NCBI GenBank assembly: GCA_947176785.1
Contig: CAMWSA010000117.1
Location: 1-9,901, forward strand
DNA length: 9,901 nucleotides
Direction of reading: 5' to 3'
Origin: an uncultured Lachnospiraceae bacterium
Lineage (GTDB): Bacteria > Bacillota > Clostridia > Lachnospirales > Lachnospiraceae
Program-made: the position numbers and the translations under genes
Shown here: positions 1 through 6,222 of the stretch, piece after piece
Numbering within the stretch: the stretch's first letter is position 1
How the letters are laid out: the number at the start of each line of letters is the position of its first letter
Notes under the pieces: model-generated
Database searches by the model: none
Seen by the model: the letters and a program-made list of their open reading frames with translations, nothing else
What the model was told of the DNA's origin: nothing

Positions 1-185
1 TTTTTGTAGTAAATATGTGTCCTTACATAAATAATCGCTTTACTGATGTCTGTTTCCCATTCCAAATAGAGCAAATCATCATTTTCAGGAGTAGCGAGAA
101 ATAATTCGTCAAGCCGCTTATTGTACTCGTTTTCTGTTACCAATCCCTCATAAAGCAAAATAGCATAAACCAATAATTCTTCCAT
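1..185 (-). CDS. N-terminal part of a small acidic protein of unknown function, cut by the window edge
   Basis: An ATG at 185 opens a frame that stays open to the left edge (61 codons, no stop). It begins MEELLVYAILLYEGLVTENE and continues with an acidic, aromatic-rich stretch (PENDDLLYLEWETD). GGAGTG lies about 6 nt upstream of the ATG, and the start is only 4 nt after the stop of the preceding broken ORF, so it looks like the next gene of a packed series. No signal peptide or membrane segment is obvious. I do not recognise the family. Small acidic genes packed in series like this often occur in immunity-gene clusters of polymorphic toxin systems, but that is inference only. The base composition is clearly more AT-rich than the kinase region to the right. 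Confidence 0.7.
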   Translation of the reverse strand, partial: MEELLVYAILLYEGLVTENEYNKRLDELFLATPENDDLLYLEWETDISKAIIYVRTHIYYK

Positions 186-189
186 GATA

Positions 190-310
190 TCACTCCATTC
201 CGATTGAAATACTTGAAAATCCCGCATCAGGAAACGAATCATCTGTCACTCTTAAAAGCGCTTCCGGCAGAGCCAAGTTCTTTCCATATTGAGGAATCCA
301 AAGAAATCAT
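190..310 (-). pseudogene. Very short ORF with a frameshift, unknown function
   Basis: An ATG at 310 overlaps the stop of the preceding reading frame (ATGA). It reads MISLDSSIWKELGSAGS and then hits a stop at 239-241. Removing one base from the T-run of four (minus strand; a-run at 254-257) restores a frame reading ALRVTDDSFPDAGFSSISIG that ends at 190-192, just before the next gene's start. The spacing suggests a translationally coupled small gene of about 39 codons, or one shortened by deletion and then frameshifted. The product is not recognised. A sequencing or assembly error in the homopolymer would look the same. Confidence 0.45.
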
Positions 311-772
311 ATATAAACCTCCGTTTCCGTTTTCCGGTCATACAAAACTGTTGTGCATGACCAATCGTCTATCTGCAGCTCCTTACCACAGGAAAGCTAT
401 AATCCTGTTTTTCCGATATGATCTGCAGCCATTTCTTTCTTTTCCCCAGCGAGATCTTTTCTGTCACGATTTCCCCGCTTTCCCTGTTTACATAAGTAAT
501 CACCATCCCTATCGGAAAAAATCCCTGATTGCATTTTCCCAGTTCCTTAATACAGCTGTAAGGAATATGGATGTATTCGCATGAAAATCCCTTGGTGAGA
601 ATGACCTGCCGTCCGTAAAGATTGCCACGCCGCCCCGCTTCCATGTCTCGATTCTTCCGACCAGCTTCTCCGTATAATTGATCGTAATTGAGCCATATAG
701 TTTTTCATCCGGCGATAGCAAGCCCCTTTCCACAAGATTCCGCCTCTGCTTTTCCAACTTTTGTTCATTCAT
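307..772 (-). pseudogene. Frameshifted small protein of unknown function (about 150 residues if repaired)
   Basis: The start is the ATG at 772, with GGAGG about 9 nt upstream. The first frame reads MNEQKLEKQRRNLVERGLLS and goes on to GRIETWKRGG near 640. Good coding sequence then continues in the next frame (NLYGRQVILTKGFSCEYIHI, later FPIGMVITYVNRESGE) to about 375. A second shift leads to ELQIDDWSCTTVLYDRKTET, which ends at a stop (307-309) overlapping the next ATG. Both shifts correspond to loss of one base, the first beside a G-run of four (633-636). The alternating charged and hydrophobic strands with EKISLGKRKKWLQII near the end recall small beta-rich PH- or GRAM-like folds, but I cannot assign a family. 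There is no membrane segment. It is the first gene after the promoter at 848-875. Confidence 0.6.
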
Positions 773-805
773 TTCCTGAATCCTCCATATCTGCATAATC
801 ATAAT

Positions 806-835
806 CGCCCGGAATCTCCCTTGAGACTCCGGGCG
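806..835 (-). other. Stem-loop in the 5' leader of the left-end small-gene operon
   Basis: The arms 806-818 and 823-835 pair over 13 positions with a single A/C mismatch around a 4-nt loop, and are GC-rich at the base (CGCCCGGA/TCCGGGCG). No T-run follows on either strand, so it is not a clear intrinsic terminator. The promoter at 848-875 predicts transcription starting near 841, which would put the hairpin at the very 5' end of the mRNA. It could protect the transcript or act as a leader control element. It also separates the kinase operon from the left genes. Confidence 0.55.
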
Positions 836-847
836 CCTATATGTCTG

Positions 848-875
848 ATTATAGCACTGCCAGACTGCCACGCAA
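848..875 (-). promoter_or_regulatory. Sigma-A type promoter for the left-end small genes
   Basis: A perfect -10 TATAAT (848-853), preceded by TGC, lies 16 nt from a -35-like TTGCGT (870-875). The spacer contains two copies of GGCAGT. The predicted start is near 841, giving a leader of about 70 nt before the ATG at 772. The -35 matches the consensus poorly (3 of 6), which fits a promoter that needs an activator bound at the repeats just upstream. Confidence 0.6.
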
Positions 876-878
876 AAG

Positions 879-928
879 CGCCCCGTCCAAATCGGCACAT
901 AAATCGGCAAAATCGGCATTTCGGGGCG
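879..928 (-). promoter_or_regulatory. Three tandem 9-bp repeats framed by a 7-bp inverted repeat; candidate operator
   Basis: TGCCGATTT (minus strand) occurs three times exactly: 910-918, 901-909 and 889-897, with start-to-start spacings of 9 and 12 bp. The array is flanked by a perfect inverted repeat, CGCCCCG at 922-928 (minus strand) and CGGGGCG at 879-885. It lies at about -48 to -77 relative to the predicted start of the promoter at 848-875. Roughly 9-bp direct repeats about one helical turn apart upstream of the -35 are typical of LytTR regulator sites. The motif CCGATTT only loosely resembles the known LytTR half-site, so a link to the regulator at 3812-4558 is inference. Confidence 0.5.
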
Positions 929-968
929 GTCATTGTCATCTCACGTGTCATTTCGCATCGCTGTATAT

Positions 969-984
969 CTGTGTATCCTGTCCA
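969..984. repeat. 16-bp exact repeat, copy 1 (downstream of HK-B)
   Basis: CTGTGTATCCTGTCCA on the plus strand is repeated exactly at 2445-2460. This copy lies just past the HK-B stop, while the other lies inside the last codons of HK-A. It shows that the kinase duplication originally extended beyond the near-identical block, with the sequence between diverged and differing by 12 bp in length. Confidence 0.85.
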
Positions 985-985
985 C

Positions 986-1016
986 GGAACTGTTTTCGTT
1001 ATTTTTCTACAGTTCC
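986..1016 (-). other. Inverted repeat straddling the HK-B stop codon
   Basis: A perfect 8-bp inverted repeat, GGAACTGT (986-993) and ACAGTTCC (1009-1016), with a 15-nt AT-rich loop contains the HK-B stop at 999-1001. No T-run follows it in the direction of transcription, so it may stabilise the 3' end rather than terminate transcription. Confidence 0.4.
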
Positions 1017-2348
1017 ATTGTATCTGGCAAGACAGGATTTTGCGATGGTAAGTATCGCGGTAAAACGGTTCCCGTTCTGTTCTATATAAAGCAGCCCTCC
1101 GTATTTTTGCGCGGTATCCCGCACGTTTGCAATCCCAAAACCATGATTTTCAGCGTCCGGCTTCGTGGAAGCCGGCAGGATATGTTTTACTTTTCCATTG
1201 GCAGCAGGTGTGTTGATACATGTATTTTCCACCTCCATCACCAGAAAATGCTCCTGCGCGTGCAGCGCCGCATGGACGCTGCCATGGGCGCACTGCCTTG
1301 CCGCCTCAATGGCATTGTCCAGAAGATTGCCTGCCATGACGATCAGATCCTTCCCCGGAATACATGCCCATCCGGGATTTTCCTCCGCCGCGATATCCAT
1401 CCGGACGCCCTGTCTGTCAGCCAGCACGGACTTTTCCCAGAGAATGGCGTTCAGGACAGGATTGGATGTATAGCGCTTTCCGGTCAGGGTATCCAGTTCC
1501 ACTTCCATATCCCCCAGCAGGCTTAAAATCTCCTCGTTTCCTCCGTCGGCAGCCAGCGCAGCTATGGAAACCATGCAGTTTTTCAGGTCGTGGGCATACC
1601 GCCTGTGTCCCAGGTCGATTTCTTCCAGATGCTTATAGTATCTTTGCTGCAGTTCGGCCTGCTGCTCCATGGCCTGCACCTTCATATCGTAGGCTTTCTT
1701 TTCATCCGTATCCTTTATAAAATAGAGCAGGTACAAATCCACCAGTACGATACCGCACATATTGACCGCAAATATCCCATCGTTCAGATCATGCGAAAGC
1801 CCCTCAATGATCACGAGCATATTCACAAAACTGTATAAAAAAATAACAAAACAAGTGGTTTTCTGCATTTTGCCATGTGCGGCAGGGTGTTTTCTGACCA
1901 GCCCCCTGATCGCTGTAAAATATACAAAGAGGACGATAACCTTTGAAACAGTCACTTCCAGACAGGCTTCCATGACCGGGTTTTCGGGCTGCGCCTTTGC
2001 TGCCTGTAAGATCCATTTGACAAGCAACACGCCAAATGCCTCTGTAAACGTAATTACAACCAGAAGCGCCTCGCATTCCGCAATTCTTTTTATTCCTTTT
2101 TTGCTGTTTTCATAGTAAAGGACGCCTATTCCGATACCGGCCAGCACCATCCATGCGGATAAATTTAAGAATGGTATTCCCATGAGATTCAGTATTGTCA
2201 TAAACACGGTATTTCCCACACCCGACCAGACGTAGACAAGCCGGTTCTGACAAGTCCTGTGATATCTCTCATCCATAAACTGAAACATAATACAAGTTAC
2301 GATAAAGCAGGAAACCAAATAACAAAACGCCAATAAAATCTTATCCAT
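999..2348 (-). CDS. Membrane GHKL sensor histidine kinase (HK-B), AgrC-like architecture
   Basis: The protein has 449 residues and starts at an ATG with GGAG 8 nt upstream. Residues 1-212 hold six or seven hydrophobic segments (about 5-24, 39-61, 64-79, 92-114, 133-151, 165-184, 191-211), so the sensor half sits in the membrane. A coiled-coil-like stretch (KAYDMKVQAMEQQAELQQRY) leads to the phosphoacceptor motif GHRRYAHDLKN with His253. The ATPase part shows the N-box GNLLDNAIEAA (340-350) and the G-box HGFGIANVRD (402-411). This layout fits the HPK10 class, which usually senses peptides and phosphorylates a LytTR regulator. From about residue 231 it is almost identical to HK-A, with one substitution (N425 versus S) before the tails diverge, while the membrane half shares no visible similarity. 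It is the third gene of the operon, 93 nt after HK-A. The ligand is unknown. Confidence 0.92.
   Translation of the reverse strand: MDKILLAFCYLVSCFIVTCIMFQFMDERYHRTCQNRLVYVWSGVGNTVFMTILNLMGIPFLNLSAWMVLAGIGIGVLYYENSKKGIKRIAECEALLVVITFTEAFGVLLVKWILQAAKAQPENPVMEACLEVTVSKVIVLFVYFTAIRGLVRKHPAAHGKMQKTTCFVIFLYSFVNMLVIIEGLSHDLNDGIFAVNMCGIVLVDLYLLYFIKDTDEKKAYDMKVQAMEQQAELQQRYYKHLEEIDLGHRRYAHDLKNCMVSIAALAADGGNEEILSLLGDMEVELDTLTGKRYTSNPVLNAILWEKSVLADRQGVRMDIAAEENPGWACIPGKDLIVMAGNLLDNAIEAARQCAHGSVHAALHAQEHFLVMEVENTCINTPAANGKVKHILPASTKPDAENHGFGIANVRDTAQKYGGLLYIEQNGNRFTAILTIAKSCLARYNGTVEK
1027..1665. repeat. Kinase-domain duplication, copy in HK-B
   Basis: This stretch of about 640 bp matches 2491-3129 at a constant offset of 1464 with no indels. 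I count eight substitutions: 1044, 1056, 1071 and 1075 at one edge, 1629, 1641, 1653 and 1654 at the other. The 553 bp between 1076 and 1628 look identical base by base. The unit starts at the boundary between membrane sensor and kinase core and ends near the C-terminus. Confidence 0.95.
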
Positions 2349-2441
2349 TTATACATCTCCATACCGTCCTCCCAGAACAGACAATCTGTGTCATCACAGG
2401 CAGCTGTTTCTGGCATGGGCGCGCCTCCGATTCCTTTCATG

Positions 2442-3815
2442 TCACTGTGTATCCTGTCCATCGTTAATGGCAAAAGAGGATTTTGCCATTGCAAGACAGG
2501 ATTTTGCAATGGTAAGTATTGCGGTAAAACGGTTTCCGCTCTGTTCTATATAAAGCAGCCCTCCGTATTTTTGCGCGGTATCCCGCACGTTTGCAATCCC
2601 AAAACCATGATTTTCAGCGTCCGGCTTCGTGGAAGCCGGCAGGATATGTTTTACTTTTCCATTGGCAGCAGGTGTGTTGATACATGTATTTTCCACCTCC
2701 ATCACCAGAAAATGCTCCTGCGCGTGCAGCGCCGCATGGACGCTGCCATGGGCGCACTGCCTTGCCGCCTCAATGGCATTGTCCAGAAGATTGCCTGCCA
2801 TGACGATCAGATCCTTCCCCGGAATACATGCCCATCCGGGATTTTCCTCCGCCGCGATATCCATCCGGACGCCCTGTCTGTCAGCCAGCACGGACTTTTC
2901 CCAGAGAATGGCGTTCAGGACAGGATTGGATGTATAGCGCTTTCCGGTCAGGGTATCCAGTTCCACTTCCATATCCCCCAGCAGGCTTAAAATCTCCTCG
3001 TTTCCTCCGTCGGCAGCCAGCGCAGCTATGGAAACCATGCAGTTTTTCAGGTCGTGGGCATACCGCCTGTGTCCCAGGTCGATTTCTTCCAGGTGCTTAT
3101 AGTACCTTTGCTGCAGCGCGGCCTGCTGCCTGGCAAGCTGCTGTTCCCTGCTTTTCTCGCTGACAAAAAACAGTTTGTTGATGGTGTAAAAAAGCAGTAC
3201 ATTTGCCAGCGGCAGAATGAAAAGCCCGAATTTCAGACTGTACTGCGCCCATACGGCGCCATCGTTTCCAAAGGCAATCCCAAGATAGATCAGCGCCGTG
3301 GAAAACGGCAGAATCACAAAAGACAGCGGAAAATGCTCCCGCATCTTATACTGTGTGCCGAGGAAACAGATTTTCAATCCATGCAGCACAAACCAGCACA
3401 GTATGTAGGAAAGGGTTCCCATCGTATATTTTTCCGCTTCCCGTGTATAATGAAGCTCTTCCCTGATCAGCTGCCAGAACGGGATTTTGGCAAAGAAAAG
3501 CTCAATTACAAGCTCTGAGAACAATGCTACCGCCCCGCCGATCAGGAGCAGAAATGCCTCTTTCCTATGGTCGTCCTTAAAAATCAACAGAACCGGCATC
3601 AACAGAATCGGCAATCCAAAGAGCAGGTTTATCAGTCTGCTGTCAAAGGAATTGACCAGCCTGAGGGCTGCCGCACATAACAGCAGAATCAAAAAACGCA
3701 GCCTCCGGTCCCGCACCCTGAATTTTAGCTGATCCCTGAAAAAATCATAAAAAACCAGATGCCCAAACAGAGTGGCGCCGAATTTCAATATAGCGCCCAT
3801 GACAGCCTCCATCAT
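2442..3815 (-). CDS. Membrane GHKL sensor histidine kinase (HK-A), AgrC-like architecture
   Basis: The protein has 457 residues. The ATG at 3815 overlaps the regulator's stop (ATGA), indicating translational coupling. The N-terminal half has hydrophobic segments at about 8-24, 40-55, 62-79, 87-108, 133-152, 163-182 and 193-217, unlike those of HK-B. Then follow the helical linker (KSREQQLARQQAALQQRYYK), the phosphoacceptor motif GHRRYAHDLKN with His254, and the same N-box GNLLDNAIEAA and G-box HGFGIANVRD as HK-B. The C-terminal tail is longer than in HK-B because a 7-codon unit is duplicated (AKSCLAM, AKSSFAI). It presumably shares the regulator at 3812-4558 with HK-B. Two kinases with different sensors and one kinase core suggest two input signals, but neither ligand is known. 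Confidence 0.92.
   Translation of the reverse strand: MMEAVMGAILKFGATLFGHLVFYDFFRDQLKFRVRDRRLRFLILLLCAAALRLVNSFDSRLINLLFGLPILLMPVLLIFKDDHRKEAFLLLIGGAVALFSELVIELFFAKIPFWQLIREELHYTREAEKYTMGTLSYILCWFVLHGLKICFLGTQYKMREHFPLSFVILPFSTALIYLGIAFGNDGAVWAQYSLKFGLFILPLANVLLFYTINKLFFVSEKSREQQLARQQAALQQRYYKHLEEIDLGHRRYAHDLKNCMVSIAALAADGGNEEILSLLGDMEVELDTLTGKRYTSNPVLNAILWEKSVLADRQGVRMDIAAEENPGWACIPGKDLIVMAGNLLDNAIEAARQCAHGSVHAALHAQEHFLVMEVENTCINTPAANGKVKHILPASTKPDAENHGFGIANVRDTAQKYGGLLYIEQSGNRFTAILTIAKSCLAMAKSSFAINDGQDTQ
2445..2460. repeat. 16-bp exact repeat, copy 2 (end of HK-A)
   Basis: CTGTGTATCCTGTCCA on the plus strand is identical to 969-984. Here it encodes the last residues of HK-A (DGQDTQ), whereas the other copy is non-coding. 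Confidence 0.85.
2466..2512 (-). other. Two overlapping, mutually exclusive hairpins formed by a 21-bp tandem repeat at the HK-A 3' end
   Basis: One hairpin pairs 2466-2475 with 2481-2490 (10 perfect bp, 5-nt loop). The other pairs 2486-2494 with 2504-2512 (9 perfect bp, 9-nt loop). They share 2486-2490, so only one can form fully at a time. The DNA is an imperfect tandem duplication of a 21-bp unit (17 of 21 matches) that adds seven codons to HK-A. HK-B has a single, less symmetrical unit here. It lies about 120 nt upstream of the HK-B start and could modulate transcription or stability between the two kinases. No T-run follows either stem. Confidence 0.55.
2491..3129. repeat. Kinase-domain duplication, copy in HK-A
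   Basis: This is the partner of 1027-1665, in the same orientation, with eight differences confined to the first 50 and last 40 bases. It covers the end of the helical linker, the His box and the whole ATPase domain of HK-A. The sequence beyond it, which encodes the membrane sensor, is unrelated to HK-B. Confidence 0.95.
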
Positions 3816-4558
3816 TCCTTCGCCCCTCTCTTATACTTTTTATGGAAATACATGGAAAAGCTCTGGTGGAATTTTTTGCTGCAGGTCCTGCTGATTCCCA
3901 GCCTGTCCCCGTTGCTCATGGTCAGCTCGTTCTGCATGATTTTTGTGACGGCTCTCAGATTCACGATATAGCTGGTGTGGGCGTACTCAAAGCCCTGTGC
4001 GCAAAGCTGCGCGTACCAATCCTCCAGCCGCTCGTTGCTCTGCAGCGTCTTCCTGCCCCCCGCTGCGCCGGCTTCTACGGTGAGCCGGCTTCCCCTCTTT
4101 GTCTTTTCAATGTAAAGAATACTTCCAACAGGGACACGCCGCGCCTCCCCGTCGCTGGCCACTTCCGCCATCTCCCTGCGGCTGCGCCGTTTCGTTTCCA
4201 GCAGAAGTTCCCCGATATCCCGCATTCTCTCGTCTATGTCCGCGCTTTTTAACAGGTAGCGGTAGGGCTGCACCCGGAAATGCTCCGGCTCCGGCAGAAC
4301 CACCCCGGATACAAAGGCAATCACGGCATTCTCATTCTTTTCCCTCAGCTTCTGCGCCGTCTCATATCCGCCCATTCCCGCCATCTGCATGTCCAGGATG
4401 GCCAGCTGGCAGGATCCGCAGCCTGACTGGAGGAAATCGTCGCCGCTGCAATAGGTGCCGCAGGCCATATCTGCCGTAAATTCTTTGCAGGCTTCTATAT
4501 TGGATTTCATCTCCTGCAGAAATGCTTTATTATCATCCACGATCGCTATGTTTATCAT
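3812..4558 (-). CDS. LytTR-family response regulator
   Basis: The protein has 248 residues. The ATG at 4558 has GAGGAGG about 10 nt upstream. Residues 1-120 are a receiver domain: the acidic pocket IAIVDDN (5-10) and the phosphoacceptor Asp56 in LAILDMQM are visible, with VSGV near 84 and KSAD near 104 in the places of the conserved Thr/Ser and Lys. Residues about 140-240 form a LytTR DNA-binding domain, recognised from the ILYIEKTKRGSRL and YAHTSYIVNLRAVTKI stretches, the latter like the typical HKSYIVNL motif. It is the AgrA/ComE type of regulator, which activates promoters by binding direct repeats upstream of the -35. It is first in the operon and overlaps HK-A by 4 nt. Its targets are unknown; the repeat array at 879-928 is one candidate. 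Confidence 0.93.
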   Translation of the reverse strand: MINIAIVDDNKAFLQEMKSNIEACKEFTADMACGTYCSGDDFLQSGCGSCQLAILDMQMAGMGGYETAQKLREKNENAVIAFVSGVVLPEPEHFRVQPYRYLLKSADIDERMRDIGELLLETKRRSRREMAEVASDGEARRVPVGSILYIEKTKRGSRLTVEAGAAGGRKTLQSNERLEDWYAQLCAQGFEYAHTSYIVNLRAVTKIMQNELTMSNGDRLGISRTCSKKFHQSFSMYFHKKYKRGAKE

Positions 4559-4632
4559 TTTGGGGTTACCTCCTCATGAACAGCTGACCAAAGCATACCG
4601 ATGTATCTGATCGGCTGAATTGTTCCTGCTAA

Positions 4633-4661
4633 AGTATAGCACAAAGCCAGCCAGCGTTCAA
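4633..4661 (-). promoter_or_regulatory. Promoter of the regulator/two-kinase operon
   Basis: A -35 TTGAAC (4656-4661) and a -10 TATACT (4633-4638), preceded by TGTGC, are separated by an ideal 17-nt spacer. Predicted transcription starts near 4626, giving a leader of about 68 nt before the regulator's ATG. Confidence 0.7.
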
Positions 4662-4763
4662 TAAACTACCGCTTGCTGTTCGCTCCGTTCCGGTAACAGG
4701 TAAAAATCCATGCAAAAACCGTAATACGGACTCTGTTCGTTTCGCAAATGGAGTTTTACCCTC

Positions 4764-4925
4764 CTATTCCTCTACATCCAATATTTTCATCAATTCATCT
4801 TTTTGATTTTGAACACAGCTTTCTACAGCTTTCATGATTTCATCCTCAGATATGCCCGGCGGGAACATCTCTCTTGGCACTCCGTGGCCAAACATCACAG
4901 CATATTTTTGTTCCAATTCAAATTT
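4764..4925 (-). pseudogene. C-terminal scrap of a small protein, 5' end lost
   Basis: After the fused Fic/relaxase ORF stops at 4918-4920, another frame continues as good coding sequence: ELEQKYAVMFGHGVPREMF, then ISEDEIMKAVESC and NQKDELMKILDVEE, stopping at 4764-4766. Upstream of about 4925 this frame is only a shadow of the relaxase, so the gene has lost its start, probably at a deletion junction near 4920 where composition turns more AT-rich. If translation occurs it might begin at an internal ATG, but I see no ribosome binding site. AGGAGGG just past the stop has no start codon at a proper distance, suggesting that the next gene was also cut away. Family not recognised. Confidence 0.5.
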
Positions 4926-6222
4926 CTTCCGCCAGCTCCGCATCCAGGTCGTATTCCTCACGGAGCTTCCGGTATTTCTTATTTCCCAACAGGCGGATAT
5001 GGCGCTCAAAATCATCCACCAGGCTGTCGCTGATCTTCCGCAGGTCAGCCGCCGCTTTTGTCTTTTCCTCCCCATAAGCCCGTATCCGGTCGGCGAAGGG
5101 GTCCTTTATCATCTGCCTACGGATGTTGTTCGGAATGGACGGATGGGTAAAGGGATTCCTGATTTTAGCCTTTTCATCGGAATTGTCCCAGAATACTACA
5201 TGGAGATGGGGATGGCTTTTCTCCCGGTGCAGAGCCGCCGCCCACTGGAAATGCTCCCGCCGGATGCCGTTCTTCTCTGCAATGGTACGGATATGGTTCT
5301 CAATATACCTCTCCCATGCTTTTTTGTCCGTCAGTAACAGTTCCTTTGCCGTATCCTCCCCAAAGGAGACCACGCCGCGGTAGATTTTGAGCGTATGGCC
5401 CCACCGCAGACGGCGGGGCAGAAGTCGCTCCGTTCCCAAAAAGCGAAAAAAGAAGTACCATAGTCTCCCACGATACTTCTCCAAAATCTTTCCGCTGTTC
5501 TTGTTTTCCCGCTCCCATCCCTGCAGTTTCTCCCGTCCATGCTCTGTTTCCTGCTCCGGCAAAGGGGTAAATTCAATACCGTCAATACAGTTCTCATACA
5601 GAAACTTCTTGATCTCCGTCATGTCATTGGATTCATAAAACTGTATCAACAGCCCCGTAAAGGCCGGCTGTAATTCAATGGGAACGGAAATAATGCCGCA
5701 CCCGTTTGAAACCATCACATGGTTGCCTGCCAGCATGGATGTCCTCTTGTTGCCGTCCAGAAACATCTGCTTCCGCACAAGGTAGAGCATCATGGTCAGC
5801 GCCCGGTCTGTCGGGTTCTCTATCTGTCCTATTTCCGCCATTTCCTCTCTAATCTGGGATTCAATAGGCATATCCGGCTTCCATGTTGTACCGCCGATAC
5901 TCACCGGCACATTCCGCAGATACCCTGCCCGGATGATCAGGTTATCGCCGCCCACACACTGGTTGATCTTACAGACAAGCGGATAATCCGTAGGATAATC
6001 CAGGGTATCCAGCACAAACTGCCATGCGTGTTTCAGATTGTTCACCGTCACAATATCAGATACTTTTACCCCCTGGACACTCATGCCATTATAGATGGCC
6101 TCCGTATCCGGGTAGGTCACGGCCAGCCCCTCCAGCCGTGCGCTCTTCCAGATATAGTCCACGATATTCCTCTTGGCAACAAAAATGTTCTCTTCCCGTG
6201 TCATATGATATTTCGCTTCCAA
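4918..6222 (-). CDS. Fic-family protein fused in frame to a headless MobP-type relaxase fragment
   Basis: I prefer the TTG at 6222 because AGAGAGGTG lies 6 nt upstream; a GTG at 6231 would overlap that site. Numbering here counts from the GTG (437 residues). Residues about 15-225 are a Fic domain; its motif reads QMFLDGNKR (155-163), so the usual leading catalytic His is Gln. Residues about 280-410 match the middle of MobP3-like relaxases: IYRGVVSFGED, then AALHREKSHPHLHVVFWD with the HUH metal-binding histidines 340, 342 and 344. The relaxase's own N-terminus, including its catalytic Tyr, is missing, and the protein ends soon after the HUH motif. Residues 226-279 resemble neither family and contain the terminator at 5446-5480. 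It follows the flavodoxin gene by 43 nt. Probably a deletion fusion. The Fic half may still act on a partner protein, though the missing His argues against normal AMPylation. Confidence 0.75.
   Translation of the reverse strand: MEAKYHMTREENIFVAKRNIVDYIWKSARLEGLAVTYPDTEAIYNGMSVQGVKVSDIVTVNNLKHAWQFVLDTLDYPTDYPLVCKINQCVGGDNLIIRAGYLRNVPVSIGGTTWKPDMPIESQIREEMAEIGQIENPTDRALTMMLYLVRKQMFLDGNKRTSMLAGNHVMVSNGCGIISVPIELQPAFTGLLIQFYESNDMTEIKKFLYENCIDGIEFTPLPEQETEHGREKLQGWERENKNSGKILEKYRGRLWYFFFRFLGTERLLPRRLRWGHTLKIYRGVVSFGEDTAKELLLTDKKAWERYIENHIRTIAEKNGIRREHFQWAAALHREKSHPHLHVVFWDNSDEKAKIRNPFTHPSIPNNIRRQMIKDPFADRIRAYGEEKTKAAADLRKISDSLVDDFERHIRLLGNKKYRKLREEYDLDAELAEEI
5446..5480 (-). terminator. Intrinsic terminator buried inside the Fic/relaxase ORF
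   Basis: On the minus strand, AGAAGTATCGT (5470-5480) and ATGGTACTTCT (5451-5461) form an 11-bp stem with two G-U pairs and an 8-nt loop, followed directly by a run of six T (5446-5451). It probably ended the original fic transcript, and the relaxase fragment was later joined downstream. Transcripts from the flavodoxin promoter should mostly stop here unless translation through the stem prevents it. Confidence 0.7.

Noticed and set aside
889..918. Three short repeats as a CRISPR array
   Set aside because: The repeats are 9 bp with spacings of 9 and 12 bp, far too short, and no cas genes are present; an operator is more likely.
933..2990. Two plus-strand ORFs of about 200 codons (933-1526 and 2388-2990) and two identical 102-codon ORFs (1165-1473, 2629-2937)
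   Set aside because: They are antisense shadows of the duplicated kinase domain. Their similarity is explained by the DNA duplication, and they have no ribosome binding sites.
4719..4729. Palindrome CCGTAATACGG upstream of the regulator promoter as an operator
   Set aside because: Only 5-bp arms, about 60 bp from the -35, and no second copy seen; may be chance.
4559..4763. Search for an AgrB/AgrD or lantibiotic precursor gene next to the regulator
   Set aside because: The gap holds only the promoter, leader and remnant sequence; no precursor with a convincing start was found.
5300..5597. Minus-strand ORFs in other frames across the Fic/relaxase linker
   Set aside because: No recognisable domain or start signals; they overlap the long fused ORF and look like chance frames.
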